The position numbers were made by a program, and so were the translations under genes. Below, one piece after another: positions 1-5,353 of a stretch of DNA of 6,714 nt; within the stretch, counting starts at the first letter, position 1; every line of letters starts with the position of its first letter. The stretch covers positions 1 through 6,714 of the forward strand of contig CAMFFI010000058.1 in assembly GCA_945949625.1 (NCBI GenBank), read 5' to 3'. This DNA comes from an uncultured bacterium. GTDB taxonomy: Bacteria > Bacillota > Clostridia > Oscillospirales > Acutalibacteraceae. The notes under the pieces are model-generated. The model saw only the letters and a program-made list of their open reading frames with translations, made no database searches and was not told where the DNA came from.

Positions 1-25
1 TGAAGTGAACCCCAAAGTTTAAACA
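1..25. repeat. Left terminal inverted repeat of the IS (transposase 3' side)
   Basis: It begins TGAAGTGAACCCCAAAG and aligns without gaps to the reverse complement of 1283-1307, with 19 of 25 identities. It starts at the first base of the window, so its outer boundary is taken from alignment to the other end rather than from a target duplication. Confidence 0.82.
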
Positions 26-35
26 AAATTAAATA

Positions 36-833
36 TTAAATTGCTTGCGAATGAGTTCGGTATTGCACCGGGCTCATTCCTTTTAGTTTTAAAGAAATTC
101 TTTCATTGTTGTAGTAATGAATGTATTTCTTTAATTCATCAATAAAAGCATTAACGCTTTCGAATTTTTCGCCGTAGAACATTTCAACCTTTAATCTGCC
201 GAAAAAGTTTTCCATAGCACCATTATCCATACAGTTGCCCTTGCGGGACATACTTTGCGTAATGTTATGCTCACTGAGCAACCTTTGGTATTCGGCGTGC
301 TGGTACTGCCAGCCTTGGTCTGAATGAAATATCGGTTTTGCATCAGCAGGGAGTTTCTCAAATAGCCCGTTTAACATTTCTCTGATTTGCTCTAAATTAG
401 GACTCGTTGAAACGGAATAAGATATAACCTCGTTGTTAAATAAATCTAATACAGGAGAAAGATATACTTTGCTATCACAGACATTAAATTGTGTAACATC
501 AGTTGTTAATTTCTCAAAAGGTTTTTCTGCATAAAAATCTCTTTTTAACAGATTGTCTGCAACCTTCCCAACCGTTCCTTTGTAGGAATGGTATTTATCA
601 TTCTTGCGCTGTTTACCTTTCAAACCAAGTTGTTTCATTAGTTTTTGTACGGTTTTATGGTTAATTACATAACCTTTGTTACGCATAGCTATTAAAATTC
701 TGCGGTATCCGTATCTACCTTTGTTTGTATTAAATATGTCCAGTATTTCTTCTTTTTCTTTTCCATACTTATCCGTATTTTGATGCTTTAAGTAATAATA
801 GTACGTGCTACGAGCAAGACCGGATAATTGCAA
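36..833 (-). CDS. IS3-family transposase OrfB (DDE catalytic part)
   Basis: This is the catalytic half of an IS3-family transposase, which cuts and joins the element ends. The first 60 or so residues are an HTH_21-like region (the YYYYLK and GRYGYRRI segments). An rve-type integrase core follows, with D112 (in TTDVTQF), D172 (in HSDQGWQY) and E208 (in NGAMENFFGRLK). The D-to-E spacing of 35 residues is the IS3 hallmark. The C-terminal YYNNERI segment is also typical. The open frame continues upstream of the TTG at 833, through residues reading KIISELRQKYPLKDL, into the end of orfA. The protein is therefore probably made mainly as an OrfAB fusion by -1 frameshifting, and 833 is only a nominal start. 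I see no disabling mutation. Confidence 0.9.
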   Translation of the reverse strand: MQLSGLARSTYYYYLKHQNTDKYGKEKEEILDIFNTNKGRYGYRRILIAMRNKGYVINHKTVQKLMKQLGLKGKQRKNDKYHSYKGTVGKVADNLLKRDFYAEKPFEKLTTDVTQFNVCDSKVYLSPVLDLFNNEVISYSVSTSPNLEQIREMLNGLFEKLPADAKPIFHSDQGWQYQHAEYQRLLSEHNITQSMSRKGNCMDNGAMENFFGRLKVEMFYGEKFESVNAFIDELKKYIHYYNNERISLKLKGMSPVQYRTHSQAI

Positions 834-871
834 TAAATCTTTCAGCGGATACTTTTGCCTTAGTTCAGAGA

Positions 872-889
872 TTATTTTTGCTTTTTGCC
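872..889 (-). promoter_or_regulatory. Probable -1 ribosomal frameshift site between orfA and orfB
   Basis: The last orfA codons read GGC AAA AAG CAA AAA TAA. The orfB frame is exactly -1 relative to orfA and is open across this stretch. IS3 elements commonly slip at A AAA AAG. Here the first base of that heptamer is C, so the precise slip point is uncertain. Confidence 0.55.
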
Positions 890-1261
890 GTTCTCTCGCT
901 CTTCCGCAAGAACTAAGGCACTCAGTTTTTTTAAGTATTCTATTTCCATTCGTAAGCGTTGGTTCTCGGCAATTAAATCTTCTTCAACCTTTTTATCTAA
1001 TTTCGGTGGTCTGCCTTTTCTTGTTCCGCCGGCGGAACAAGCTCTGCCTCGTCTTTCTTTCATCAGACCTTCGGCTCCTTCTTCTAGGTATATGCGTTCC
1101 CACCGATGTAACATTGAAGCAGCAGCTGTTTCAGATTGTCTTACCAAATTGTACTTTCGCGCCGTTTCTCGATATCCAAGGTGGTGTTCTCGCATTTCCA
1201 TTATAACACCTATTTTGAATTCTGCACTATAAACCTTGTTTTTTCTTCCTGTTTTACCCAT
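872..1261 (-). CDS. IS3-family transposase OrfA (HTH and coiled coil)
   Basis: This is the DNA-binding half of the IS transposase, which recognises the terminal repeats. Residues 10-60 or so form a helix-turn-helix (EFKIGVIMEMRE, then GYRETARKYNL, then a Trp-containing HRWERIY stretch). A basic linker follows (KERRGRA to GRPPKL). The C-terminal coiled coil (LIAENQRLRMEIEYLKKL) is the leucine-zipper-like region of IS3 OrfA proteins. I place the start at the ATG at 1261 (129 aa) because GGAGGTG lies 9 nt upstream. A TTG at 1279 would extend the frame by six codons but overlaps that Shine-Dalgarno sequence. The gene ends in an A-rich stretch, AAA AAG CAA AAA TAA, suitable for -1 slippage into orfB. 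Confidence 0.88.
   Translation of the reverse strand: MGKTGRKNKVYSAEFKIGVIMEMREHHLGYRETARKYNLVRQSETAAASMLHRWERIYLEEGAEGLMKERRGRACSAGGTRKGRPPKLDKKVEEDLIAENQRLRMEIEYLKKLSALVLAEERENGKKQK
1020..1041. repeat. 22-bp perfect palindrome inside orfA
   Basis: The half-site CTTGTTCCGCC is followed directly by its exact reverse complement. It falls in the linker between the HTH and coiled-coil regions of OrfA and encodes roughly ACSAGGTR. It has no spacer, so as RNA only a shortened stem with a small loop could form. Confidence 0.8.
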
Positions 1262-1270
1262 AAAAATATG

Positions 1271-1277
1271 CACCTCC
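1271..1277 (-). promoter_or_regulatory. Ribosome binding site that sets the orfA start
   Basis: The minus strand reads GGAGGTG, with 9 nt to the ATG at 1261. It overlaps the alternative TTG at 1279, which rules that start out. Confidence 0.75.
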
Positions 1278-1282
1278 AAAAG

Positions 1283-1307
1283 TGTCTAACTTTTGGGGTG
1301 CATATCA
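1283..1307. repeat. Right terminal inverted repeat of the IS (transposase 5' side)
   Basis: Read inward on the minus strand it begins TGATATGCACCCCAAAAG and matches the left end at 19 of 25 positions. Mismatches fall at positions 4, 5, 8, 17, 18 and 22. The orfA ribosome binding site begins only six bases inside this repeat. Confidence 0.85.
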
Positions 1308-1335
1308 AAACATACGTCTGTTTTTATATTGTACT

Positions 1336-1357
1336 GTCTGCACGAATATGTGCAGAC
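1336..1357. repeat. Perfect 8-bp hairpin downstream of the DUF3006 gene
   Basis: The arms GTCTGCAC and GTGCAGAC are separated by six bases. The hairpin lies 9 bp after the stop of the last operon gene and 28 bp before the IS boundary. That position suits a transcript 3' end, but no T-run follows it on the minus strand (the next bases are AGTACAATATAAAAAC). It is not a standard intrinsic terminator and may instead protect or process the mRNA 3' end. The rest of the 1308-1366 gap shows nothing I recognise. Confidence 0.6.
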
Positions 1358-1366
1358 CACCGGTTG

Positions 1367-1579
1367 CTAATCAAAAAGCTCGTCCATAAGATTGTCTATA
1401 TCTTTTTTAAGCTTTGCGCTTTTCTCCTTGTTGAGAGTGTATTTGCCGTTTTCAAAAATCAGGCAGTCGCCCTCCTGTGCATTTTCGGGCAAAAGAGCTT
1501 TTTCAACCTCTTTAAATTTCCCCTCATCTTCTTCAAGTACAGCCTTGCCGCCTTCAAATCTGTCAATTATATATTCCAT
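1367..1579 (-). CDS. DUF3006 domain protein
   Basis: This 70-aa protein fills the whole DUF3006 family pattern. It has an N-terminal DRFEGGKAVLEED segment, a central EGDCLIFENGKYTLN segment, and a charged helical tail rich in Lys, Asp and Glu. The family has no established biochemical function. Its members are often encoded beside ComEC-like metallo-beta-lactamase proteins in Firmicutes, as here: the upstream MBL gene stops 17 bp before this start. The ATG at 1579 is supported by GAGG 7 nt upstream (1587-1590). It has no signal peptide or membrane segment, so it is probably cytosolic. A role linked to the neighbouring MBL gene is inference from adjacency. Confidence 0.8.
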   Translation of the reverse strand: MEYIIDRFEGGKAVLEEDEGKFKEVEKALLPENAQEGDCLIFENGKYTLNKEKSAKLKKDIDNLMDELFD

Positions 1580-1596
1580 AGCTTTGCCTCTTTTCG

Positions 1597-2487
1597 TTAA
1601 TGATTAGCCGCTGGGTTATTGTCCGTTATTTCAAGACTTTCTCCGTCAGTGCTTGCAATAATTGTACCCATAGTATCAGTGCGGTAAATTTCAATTCCGG
1701 CCTTTTCAAGAGCTTCCAGCGTTTCCTTGTGAGGATGTCCGTAGGAATTATCCTTGCCGCAGGAAATTATAACTGCTGTGGGATTTACCCTTGCAAGAAA
1801 TTCCTCCGAGGTGGAGCTTGAGCTTCCGTGATGTCCTGCCTTTAATACATCGGCTTTTACATCAGCCGTAATCTCCTGTTCGGAAAGCTTTTCTGCGTCA
1901 CCCATAAAAAGAAAAGCTCTGTCGCCATAGGTGATTTTTATTACCGCAGAATAGTTGTTAAGCTCATCGTAGCTGTCGGAATTTGGCGCAAGTATATCTA
2001 TTTTTAAATTGGTGCTTTGAGCAATTGTTATACCTGCCTTTGCCGTATTTATTTTTAATCCATTGTCTTTAATTGCCTGCAAAAGATTTTTGTAGGTTTT
2101 TGTAGTTGTGCTTGCCTTTGGCATATAAATCTTGTCAATTTCAAATTTTTCAACTACGGCTTTCATTCCACCTATGTGGTCTGCATGAGGGTGGGTTGCA
2201 ATCAGATAATCTATTTTTTCATAACCCTGTTCATAAATATATTCTGCTATTCCTTCTCCGTATTCAGCGGTTGCAGCGTCAATGAGCATTGTTTTGTTTT
2301 GGGGCAGTTCTATAAAAATTGAATCTCCCTGGCCTACGTCAAGATAATGAACGCTCAGAGTCTGACCGTCCGTTACGCTTTCTGTACCGCCGGAGTTTAA
2401 CTTAAATTCTGCGTTACAGGCGCACAGGCAAAAGGTTATCAGCATACAGATAATAACACACAAAGACGCCTTTATTTTATTTTTCAT
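1597..2487 (-). CDS. ComEC/Rec2-like metallo-beta-lactamase-fold lipoprotein
   Basis: This 296-aa hydrolase resembles the C-terminal MBL domain of ComEC without the membrane channel. LDVGQGDS (49-56) opens the fold. HPHADH (99-104) is the HxHxDH metal-binding motif. GDA contributes D197, GHHGSS supplies H219 and H220, and a GHPH motif follows (H251, H253). These suggest an intact di-metal site for a phosphoesterase or nuclease-type reaction, but the substrate is unknown. The N-terminus has lysines, a hydrophobic stretch and the lipobox LCAC, with C24 as the lipidated residue, so it should be anchored outside the cell membrane. I chose the second ATG (2487) because GGAG lies 7 nt upstream of it but only 1 nt before the ATG at 2493. 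It starts 18 bp after hydF, so it is probably cotranscribed. Confidence 0.87.
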   Translation of the reverse strand: MKNKIKASLCVIICMLITFCLCACNAEFKLNSGGTESVTDGQTLSVHYLDVGQGDSIFIELPQNKTMLIDAATAEYGEGIAEYIYEQGYEKIDYLIATHPHADHIGGMKAVVEKFEIDKIYMPKASTTTKTYKNLLQAIKDNGLKINTAKAGITIAQSTNLKIDILAPNSDSYDELNNYSAVIKITYGDRAFLFMGDAEKLSEQEITADVKADVLKAGHHGSSSSTSEEFLARVNPTAVIISCGKDNSYGHPHKETLEALEKAGIEIYRTDTMGTIIASTDGESLEITDNNPAANH

Positions 2488-2494
2488 ATACATT

Positions 2495-2498
2495 CTCC
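2495..2498 (-). promoter_or_regulatory. Ribosome binding site that decides the MBL lipoprotein start
   Basis: GGAG lies 7 nt upstream of the ATG at 2487 and only 1 nt upstream of the ATG at 2493. It therefore favours the shorter protein, which begins MKNKIKASL. It sits in the 18-bp gap after the hydF stop codon. Confidence 0.65.
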
Positions 2499-2505
2499 GT
2501 TTCTG

Positions 2506-3705
2506 CTATGGGGTGTTGATTTTATCGAGAATACCCGTAAGATGCGCAATAACAACACCGTAATTTGTCATAGGTACGTTTTGCTTTTTGGCTCTGTCTA
2601 TTCTGGAAAGCACATATTTTCTGTTAAACATACAGGCTCCGCACTGAATGATTAAATCATAGTCCGATAAATTCTCAGGGTAGTCTGTTCCGCTTACATT
2701 GTCGATTTTAAGCTTTTCACCGAAACGCTGTCTTAACATTCTCGGAATTTTTTCTCTGCCTATATCCTCCTTTAAGGGAGCGTGAGTACAACATTCGGCT
2801 ATCAGCACACGTGAGTCCTGGGTTAAGCTGTCAACAGCTCTTGCCCCCCCAAGATAATAGGGCAAATCGCCTTTATATGCGGCAAAGAGAACTGAAAAAG
2901 AGGTAAGCATACTTTCCTTTGGCTTTTTCTCATAAACTGTTTTGAATACCTGTGAATCGGTGATAATCAGCTTGGGGGGATTTTTAAGACAGGCAAGTCC
3001 CTGTTCAAGCTTATCTGTGGTAACGCTTGTAACAATACACTTTTTGTCAAGCAGTTCTCTTATAGTCTGCACCTGAGGAAGAATAAGCCTGCCCATAGGC
3101 GCCTGAATATCCTGCGGCATTACAAGCATAACGCTGTCGCCCTCTTTGCATAAATCTCCGGTAATGCTCACAGCGCCGAAGTCAGAGGGCATAAGCCTGA
3201 CTGCCGTTTCTTTAAGCTTATCTATATCGTCGCCTGTTTTTGCGCTGACAACAACAGGCTTTTGCTCTGTTTTTTCATAAACAAGACGGGAAATATTCTG
3301 TTGATTTTTAAGAATATCCGACTTGTTTACAACAGCAATAACGGGAGTGTTGTTTTTCTTGAACCTTTTAAACCAAAGCAGCTCCTTTTCCATATTTTCG
3401 TCTGTAAAAACAATAACCGCCAAATCGGTCTTTTCCGCTGCAAGTTTTGTTTTTTCCACACGGATTTCGCCAAGCGGTCCTATATCGTCAAAGCCGGCAG
3501 TATCAATAAGAACGCAGGCGCCTATGCCGTTAATTTCCATTGCCTTATACACCGGGTCGGTGGTAGTACCGGCAACGTCCGATACAATGGAAACGCCCTG
3601 TCCCGTAAAAGCGTTAATCAAAGAAGATTTGCCGCTGTTACGCTTGCCGAAAAAGCCTATATGAAGTCTGTTTGCATTAGGTGTTTCGTTTAATGTTTTG
3701 CTCAA
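2506..3705 (-). CDS. hydF: [FeFe]-hydrogenase maturation GTPase HydF
   Basis: HydF is the scaffold on which the [2Fe] subcluster is completed and from which it is passed to HydA. In the 399-aa form, the N-terminal GTPase domain has the P-loop GKRNSGKS (20-27), switch threonines at 47-49, DTAG (68-71), NKSD (127-130) and SAK (154-156). A dimerisation region follows, then the C-terminal cluster domain. That domain carries C306 and H308 (the CxH motif) and C355 and C358 (CGAC), the three expected cluster cysteines. The residue before C355 is Gln (Q354), where the described family motif has His. The start is a TTG at 3705, 8 nt after AAAGGAG. The GTG at 3714 overlaps that site and is unlikely. 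The resulting start SKTLNETPNANRLHIGFFG resembles other HydF N-termini. It lies 185 bp downstream of hydG. Confidence 0.95.
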   Translation of the reverse strand: MSKTLNETPNANRLHIGFFGKRNSGKSSLINAFTGQGVSIVSDVAGTTTDPVYKAMEINGIGACVLIDTAGFDDIGPLGEIRVEKTKLAAEKTDLAVIVFTDENMEKELLWFKRFKKNNTPVIAVVNKSDILKNQQNISRLVYEKTEQKPVVVSAKTGDDIDKLKETAVRLMPSDFGAVSITGDLCKEGDSVMLVMPQDIQAPMGRLILPQVQTIRELLDKKCIVTSVTTDKLEQGLACLKNPPKLIITDSQVFKTVYEKKPKESMLTSFSVLFAAYKGDLPYYLGGARAVDSLTQDSRVLIAECCTHAPLKEDIGREKIPRMLRQRFGEKLKIDNVSGTDYPENLSDYDLIIQCGACMFNRKYVLSRIDRAKKQNVPMTNYGVVIAHLTGILDKINTP

Positions 3706-3713
3706 GAGTATCA

Positions 3714-3720
3714 CTCCTTT
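3714..3720 (-). promoter_or_regulatory. Ribosome binding site that sets a TTG start for hydF
   Basis: AAAGGAG lies 8 nt upstream of the in-frame TTG at 3705. Its last G is the first base of the GTG at 3714, so that GTG cannot be served by it. No in-frame ATG lies near it. Confidence 0.75.
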
Positions 3721-3746
3721 TGAAATTATATTGTCATCAGTTTAAG

Positions 3747-3759
3747 TCTGACTGTCAGA
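3747..3759. repeat. 13-bp dyad upstream of hydF
   Basis: TCTGAC and GTCAGA are exact inverted copies around a single T. They are flanked by TTTAA on one side and TTTTAAA on the other, giving a longer imperfect dyad (about 3741-3767). It ends roughly 40 bp upstream of the hydF start. It could be an operator or a weak hairpin, and I know no regulator for it. Confidence 0.4.
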
Positions 3760-3791
3760 ATTTTAAAGCCTGCACATCAAATTCAGCGTGA

Positions 3792-3842
3792 CGCAAGTTT
3801 AGGACAGTCGCAAGTGTAGGACAACCGCAAGTTTAGGACAAC
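3792..3842. repeat. Three tandem 17-bp repeats between hydG and hydF
   Basis: The units start at 3792, 3809 and 3826 and read CGCAAGTTTAGGACAGT, CGCAAGTGTAGGACAAC and CGCAAGTTTAGGACAAC. A fourth CGCAAG begins in phase at 3843, where the sequence then turns into an inverted copy (GGTTGTCC). The array makes up over a quarter of the 185-bp intergenic gap. It has no spacers and is not a CRISPR. Confidence 0.9.
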
Positions 3843-3856
3843 CGCAAGGGTTGTCC
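3836..3856. repeat. Perfect 8-bp stem, 5-nt loop hairpin at the end of the tandem repeats
   Basis: GGACAACC, GCAAG and GGTTGTCC follow one another exactly. In the hydG-hydF transcript (minus strand) the stem strand at 3849-3856 can also pair with the matching GGACAACC of the second repeat unit (3819-3826), so two exclusive folds are possible. No T-run follows, so it is not an intrinsic terminator. An RNA processing or differential-stability role is inference. Confidence 0.75.
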
Positions 3857-3890
3857 CTACAATGCGGATTTTGCTTTTATGGAAATCTTA

Positions 3891-5309
3891 TTAAAATCTG
3901 AAATCACGTTTGCCGTTGTTTATATCATATATATGCTCGGTTGCAATTTTTCTTACCTTTTCATTGGGAATTTTCGGAAGCTCCCTTGCGATTAACTCCT
4001 TACCGATTTTTGCTGTTTCTTCGCTTGCGTAATCCTGCAAATATTCGTCTAAGGTCATTAATGCGTTAGGGTGACAGCAGTTCTGAATTTGTCCGCTTTT
4101 GCAAAGGCTCATAAAGCGGTCGCCTGTTCTGCCCTCACGGTAGCAGGCGGTGCAGAATGAAGGAATATAGCCAAGCTCCATAAGCCACTTTACAACCTCG
4201 TCAAGAGTACGCTTGTCGCTTACGTCAAACTGCTCCGAGTTTTCCTCCTCAGGCTCTTCTTCACAGTAGCCGCCTACGCTTGTGCGTGAAGCGCCGCTTA
4301 TCTGAGAAACGCCCAGTCCAAGCACCTTTTCTCTTACGGACTTGCTTTCTCTTGTGGAAATAATCATACCCGTATAGGGAACGGCTATTCTGATAAGGGC
4401 AACGATTTTTGCAAAAATATCATCGCTTATGCTGTTGTCAAACACATCGGGGTCAATGTCGTCTGCGTGCTTGATTCTGGGTACGCTTATGGTGTGAGGG
4501 CCTACACCGTGAACAGCCTCCAGATGCTCTGCGTGCATCAGAAGTCCTGCAAATTCATAGCGGTAAAGCTCAAGTCCGAACAAAACACCTAAGCCAACGT
4601 CGTCAATGCCGCCCTCCATAGCTCTGTCCATTGCCTCTGTATGATAAGCGTAATTGTGCTTTGGACCTGTGGGGTGGAGCTGTTCGTAGCTTTCCTTGTG
4701 ATAGGTTTCCTGAAAAAGAATATATGTGCCGATGCCTGCGTCCTTTAGCTTTCTGTAATTTTCAACAGTGGTTGCGGCAATATTTACGTTTACTCTCCTG
4801 ATAGCGCCGTTTTTATGCTTAATGCTGTAAATAGTCTTAATACTTTCAAGAATATACTCAATAGGATTGTTTACAGGGTCCTCGCCTGCCTCAATTGCAA
4901 GGCGCTTGTGTCCCATATCCTGCAAGGCAGTAACCTCTTTTACAATTTCCTCCTGTGTAAGCTTTTTGCGGCAGATGTGTTTGTTTTTTGCGTGGTAAGG
5001 ACAGTACACACAGCCGTTTACGCAGTAATTTGACAGGTACAAAGGGGCAAACATAACAATTCTGTTGCCGTAAAAGTCCTTTTTTATCTGACGTGCAAGG
5101 TCGTACATTTCGTTTATTACGTCCTTATCCTCGCAGGCAAGCAAAACAGAGGCTTCCCTATGAGAAAGTCCCTTTCTTAATTTTGCCTTTTCAAGAATTT
5201 CTCTGATAAGAGGCATATTGTCCTTGTTTTCATCGGCATATTTAAGGGTTTCTTCTATCTCCTCGTGATTTATAAACTCCTCTGCCTTTAATGATTTTGG
5301 ATTATACAT
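3891..5309 (-). CDS. hydG: [FeFe]-hydrogenase maturase HydG (tyrosine lyase)
   Basis: HydG is a radical SAM enzyme that cleaves tyrosine to p-cresol and dehydroglycine. It then yields the CO and cyanide ligands as an Fe-cysteine synthon on its auxiliary cluster. The 472-aa protein has the radical SAM CX3CX2C motif at C96, C100 and C103 (NYCVNGCVYC). The C-terminal auxiliary cluster motif CX2CX22C is at C386, C389 and C412. This C-terminal motif distinguishes HydG from ThiH, a related tyrosine lyase. The HAEHLEAVHGVGPHTISVPR region (259-278) holds candidate histidine ligands for the labile Fe of that cluster. The length and cysteine positions match characterised enzymes. The ATG at 5309 follows AGGA by 9 nt and lies 44 bp after hydE. 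It looks intact. Confidence 0.97.
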   Translation of the reverse strand: MYNPKSLKAEEFINHEEIEETLKYADENKDNMPLIREILEKAKLRKGLSHREASVLLACEDKDVINEMYDLARQIKKDFYGNRIVMFAPLYLSNYCVNGCVYCPYHAKNKHICRKKLTQEEIVKEVTALQDMGHKRLAIEAGEDPVNNPIEYILESIKTIYSIKHKNGAIRRVNVNIAATTVENYRKLKDAGIGTYILFQETYHKESYEQLHPTGPKHNYAYHTEAMDRAMEGGIDDVGLGVLFGLELYRYEFAGLLMHAEHLEAVHGVGPHTISVPRIKHADDIDPDVFDNSISDDIFAKIVALIRIAVPYTGMIISTRESKSVREKVLGLGVSQISGASRTSVGGYCEEEPEEENSEQFDVSDKRTLDEVVKWLMELGYIPSFCTACYREGRTGDRFMSLCKSGQIQNCCHPNALMTLDEYLQDYASEETAKIGKELIARELPKIPNEKVRKIATEHIYDINNGKRDFRF

Positions 5310-5353
5310 TGTTTACTTTCCTTCTTTCTTATATCAATGACAGTATTTATTAC

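Larger units (their letters stand above)
1..1307 (-). mobile_element. Complete IS3-family (IS150-like) insertion sequence
   Basis: The element is bounded by terminal inverted repeats at 1-25 and 1283-1307. Both begin TGA when read inward, share the core ACCCCAAA, and match at 19 of 25 positions. Inside are orfA (HTH plus coiled coil) and orfB (DDE integrase) on the minus strand, in the -1 phase relation expected for a frameshifted OrfAB transposase. The 1307-bp length is normal for the family, and I see no internal stop or deletion, so it may be active. IS3 elements usually make 3-5 bp target duplications. The left flank lies outside the window, so the duplication cannot be tested. The insertion lies about 60 bp past the DUF3006 stop and interrupts no recognisable gene on this side. 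Confidence 0.9.

Noticed and set aside
805..1232. Plus-strand open frames across the IS
   Set aside because: They lie opposite orfA and orfB, lack ribosome binding sites, and their translations resemble no protein family.
3262..3693. Plus-strand open frames of 113 and 143 codons opposite hydF
   Set aside because: They are antisense shadows of the well-supported HydF GTPase domain, with no motif or start signal.
3725..3730. Perfect TATAAT -10 element for hydF on the minus strand
   Set aside because: No -35 hexamer sits 16-18 bp upstream, and the transcript would begin inside the Shine-Dalgarno sequence, so it could not give a usable leader.
3792..3842. Possible CRISPR array
   Set aside because: The period is only 17 bp, the units are contiguous without spacers, and no cas gene is nearby.
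3836..3856. Intrinsic terminator between hydG and hydF
   Set aside because: The stem is good, but neither strand has a T-run after it.
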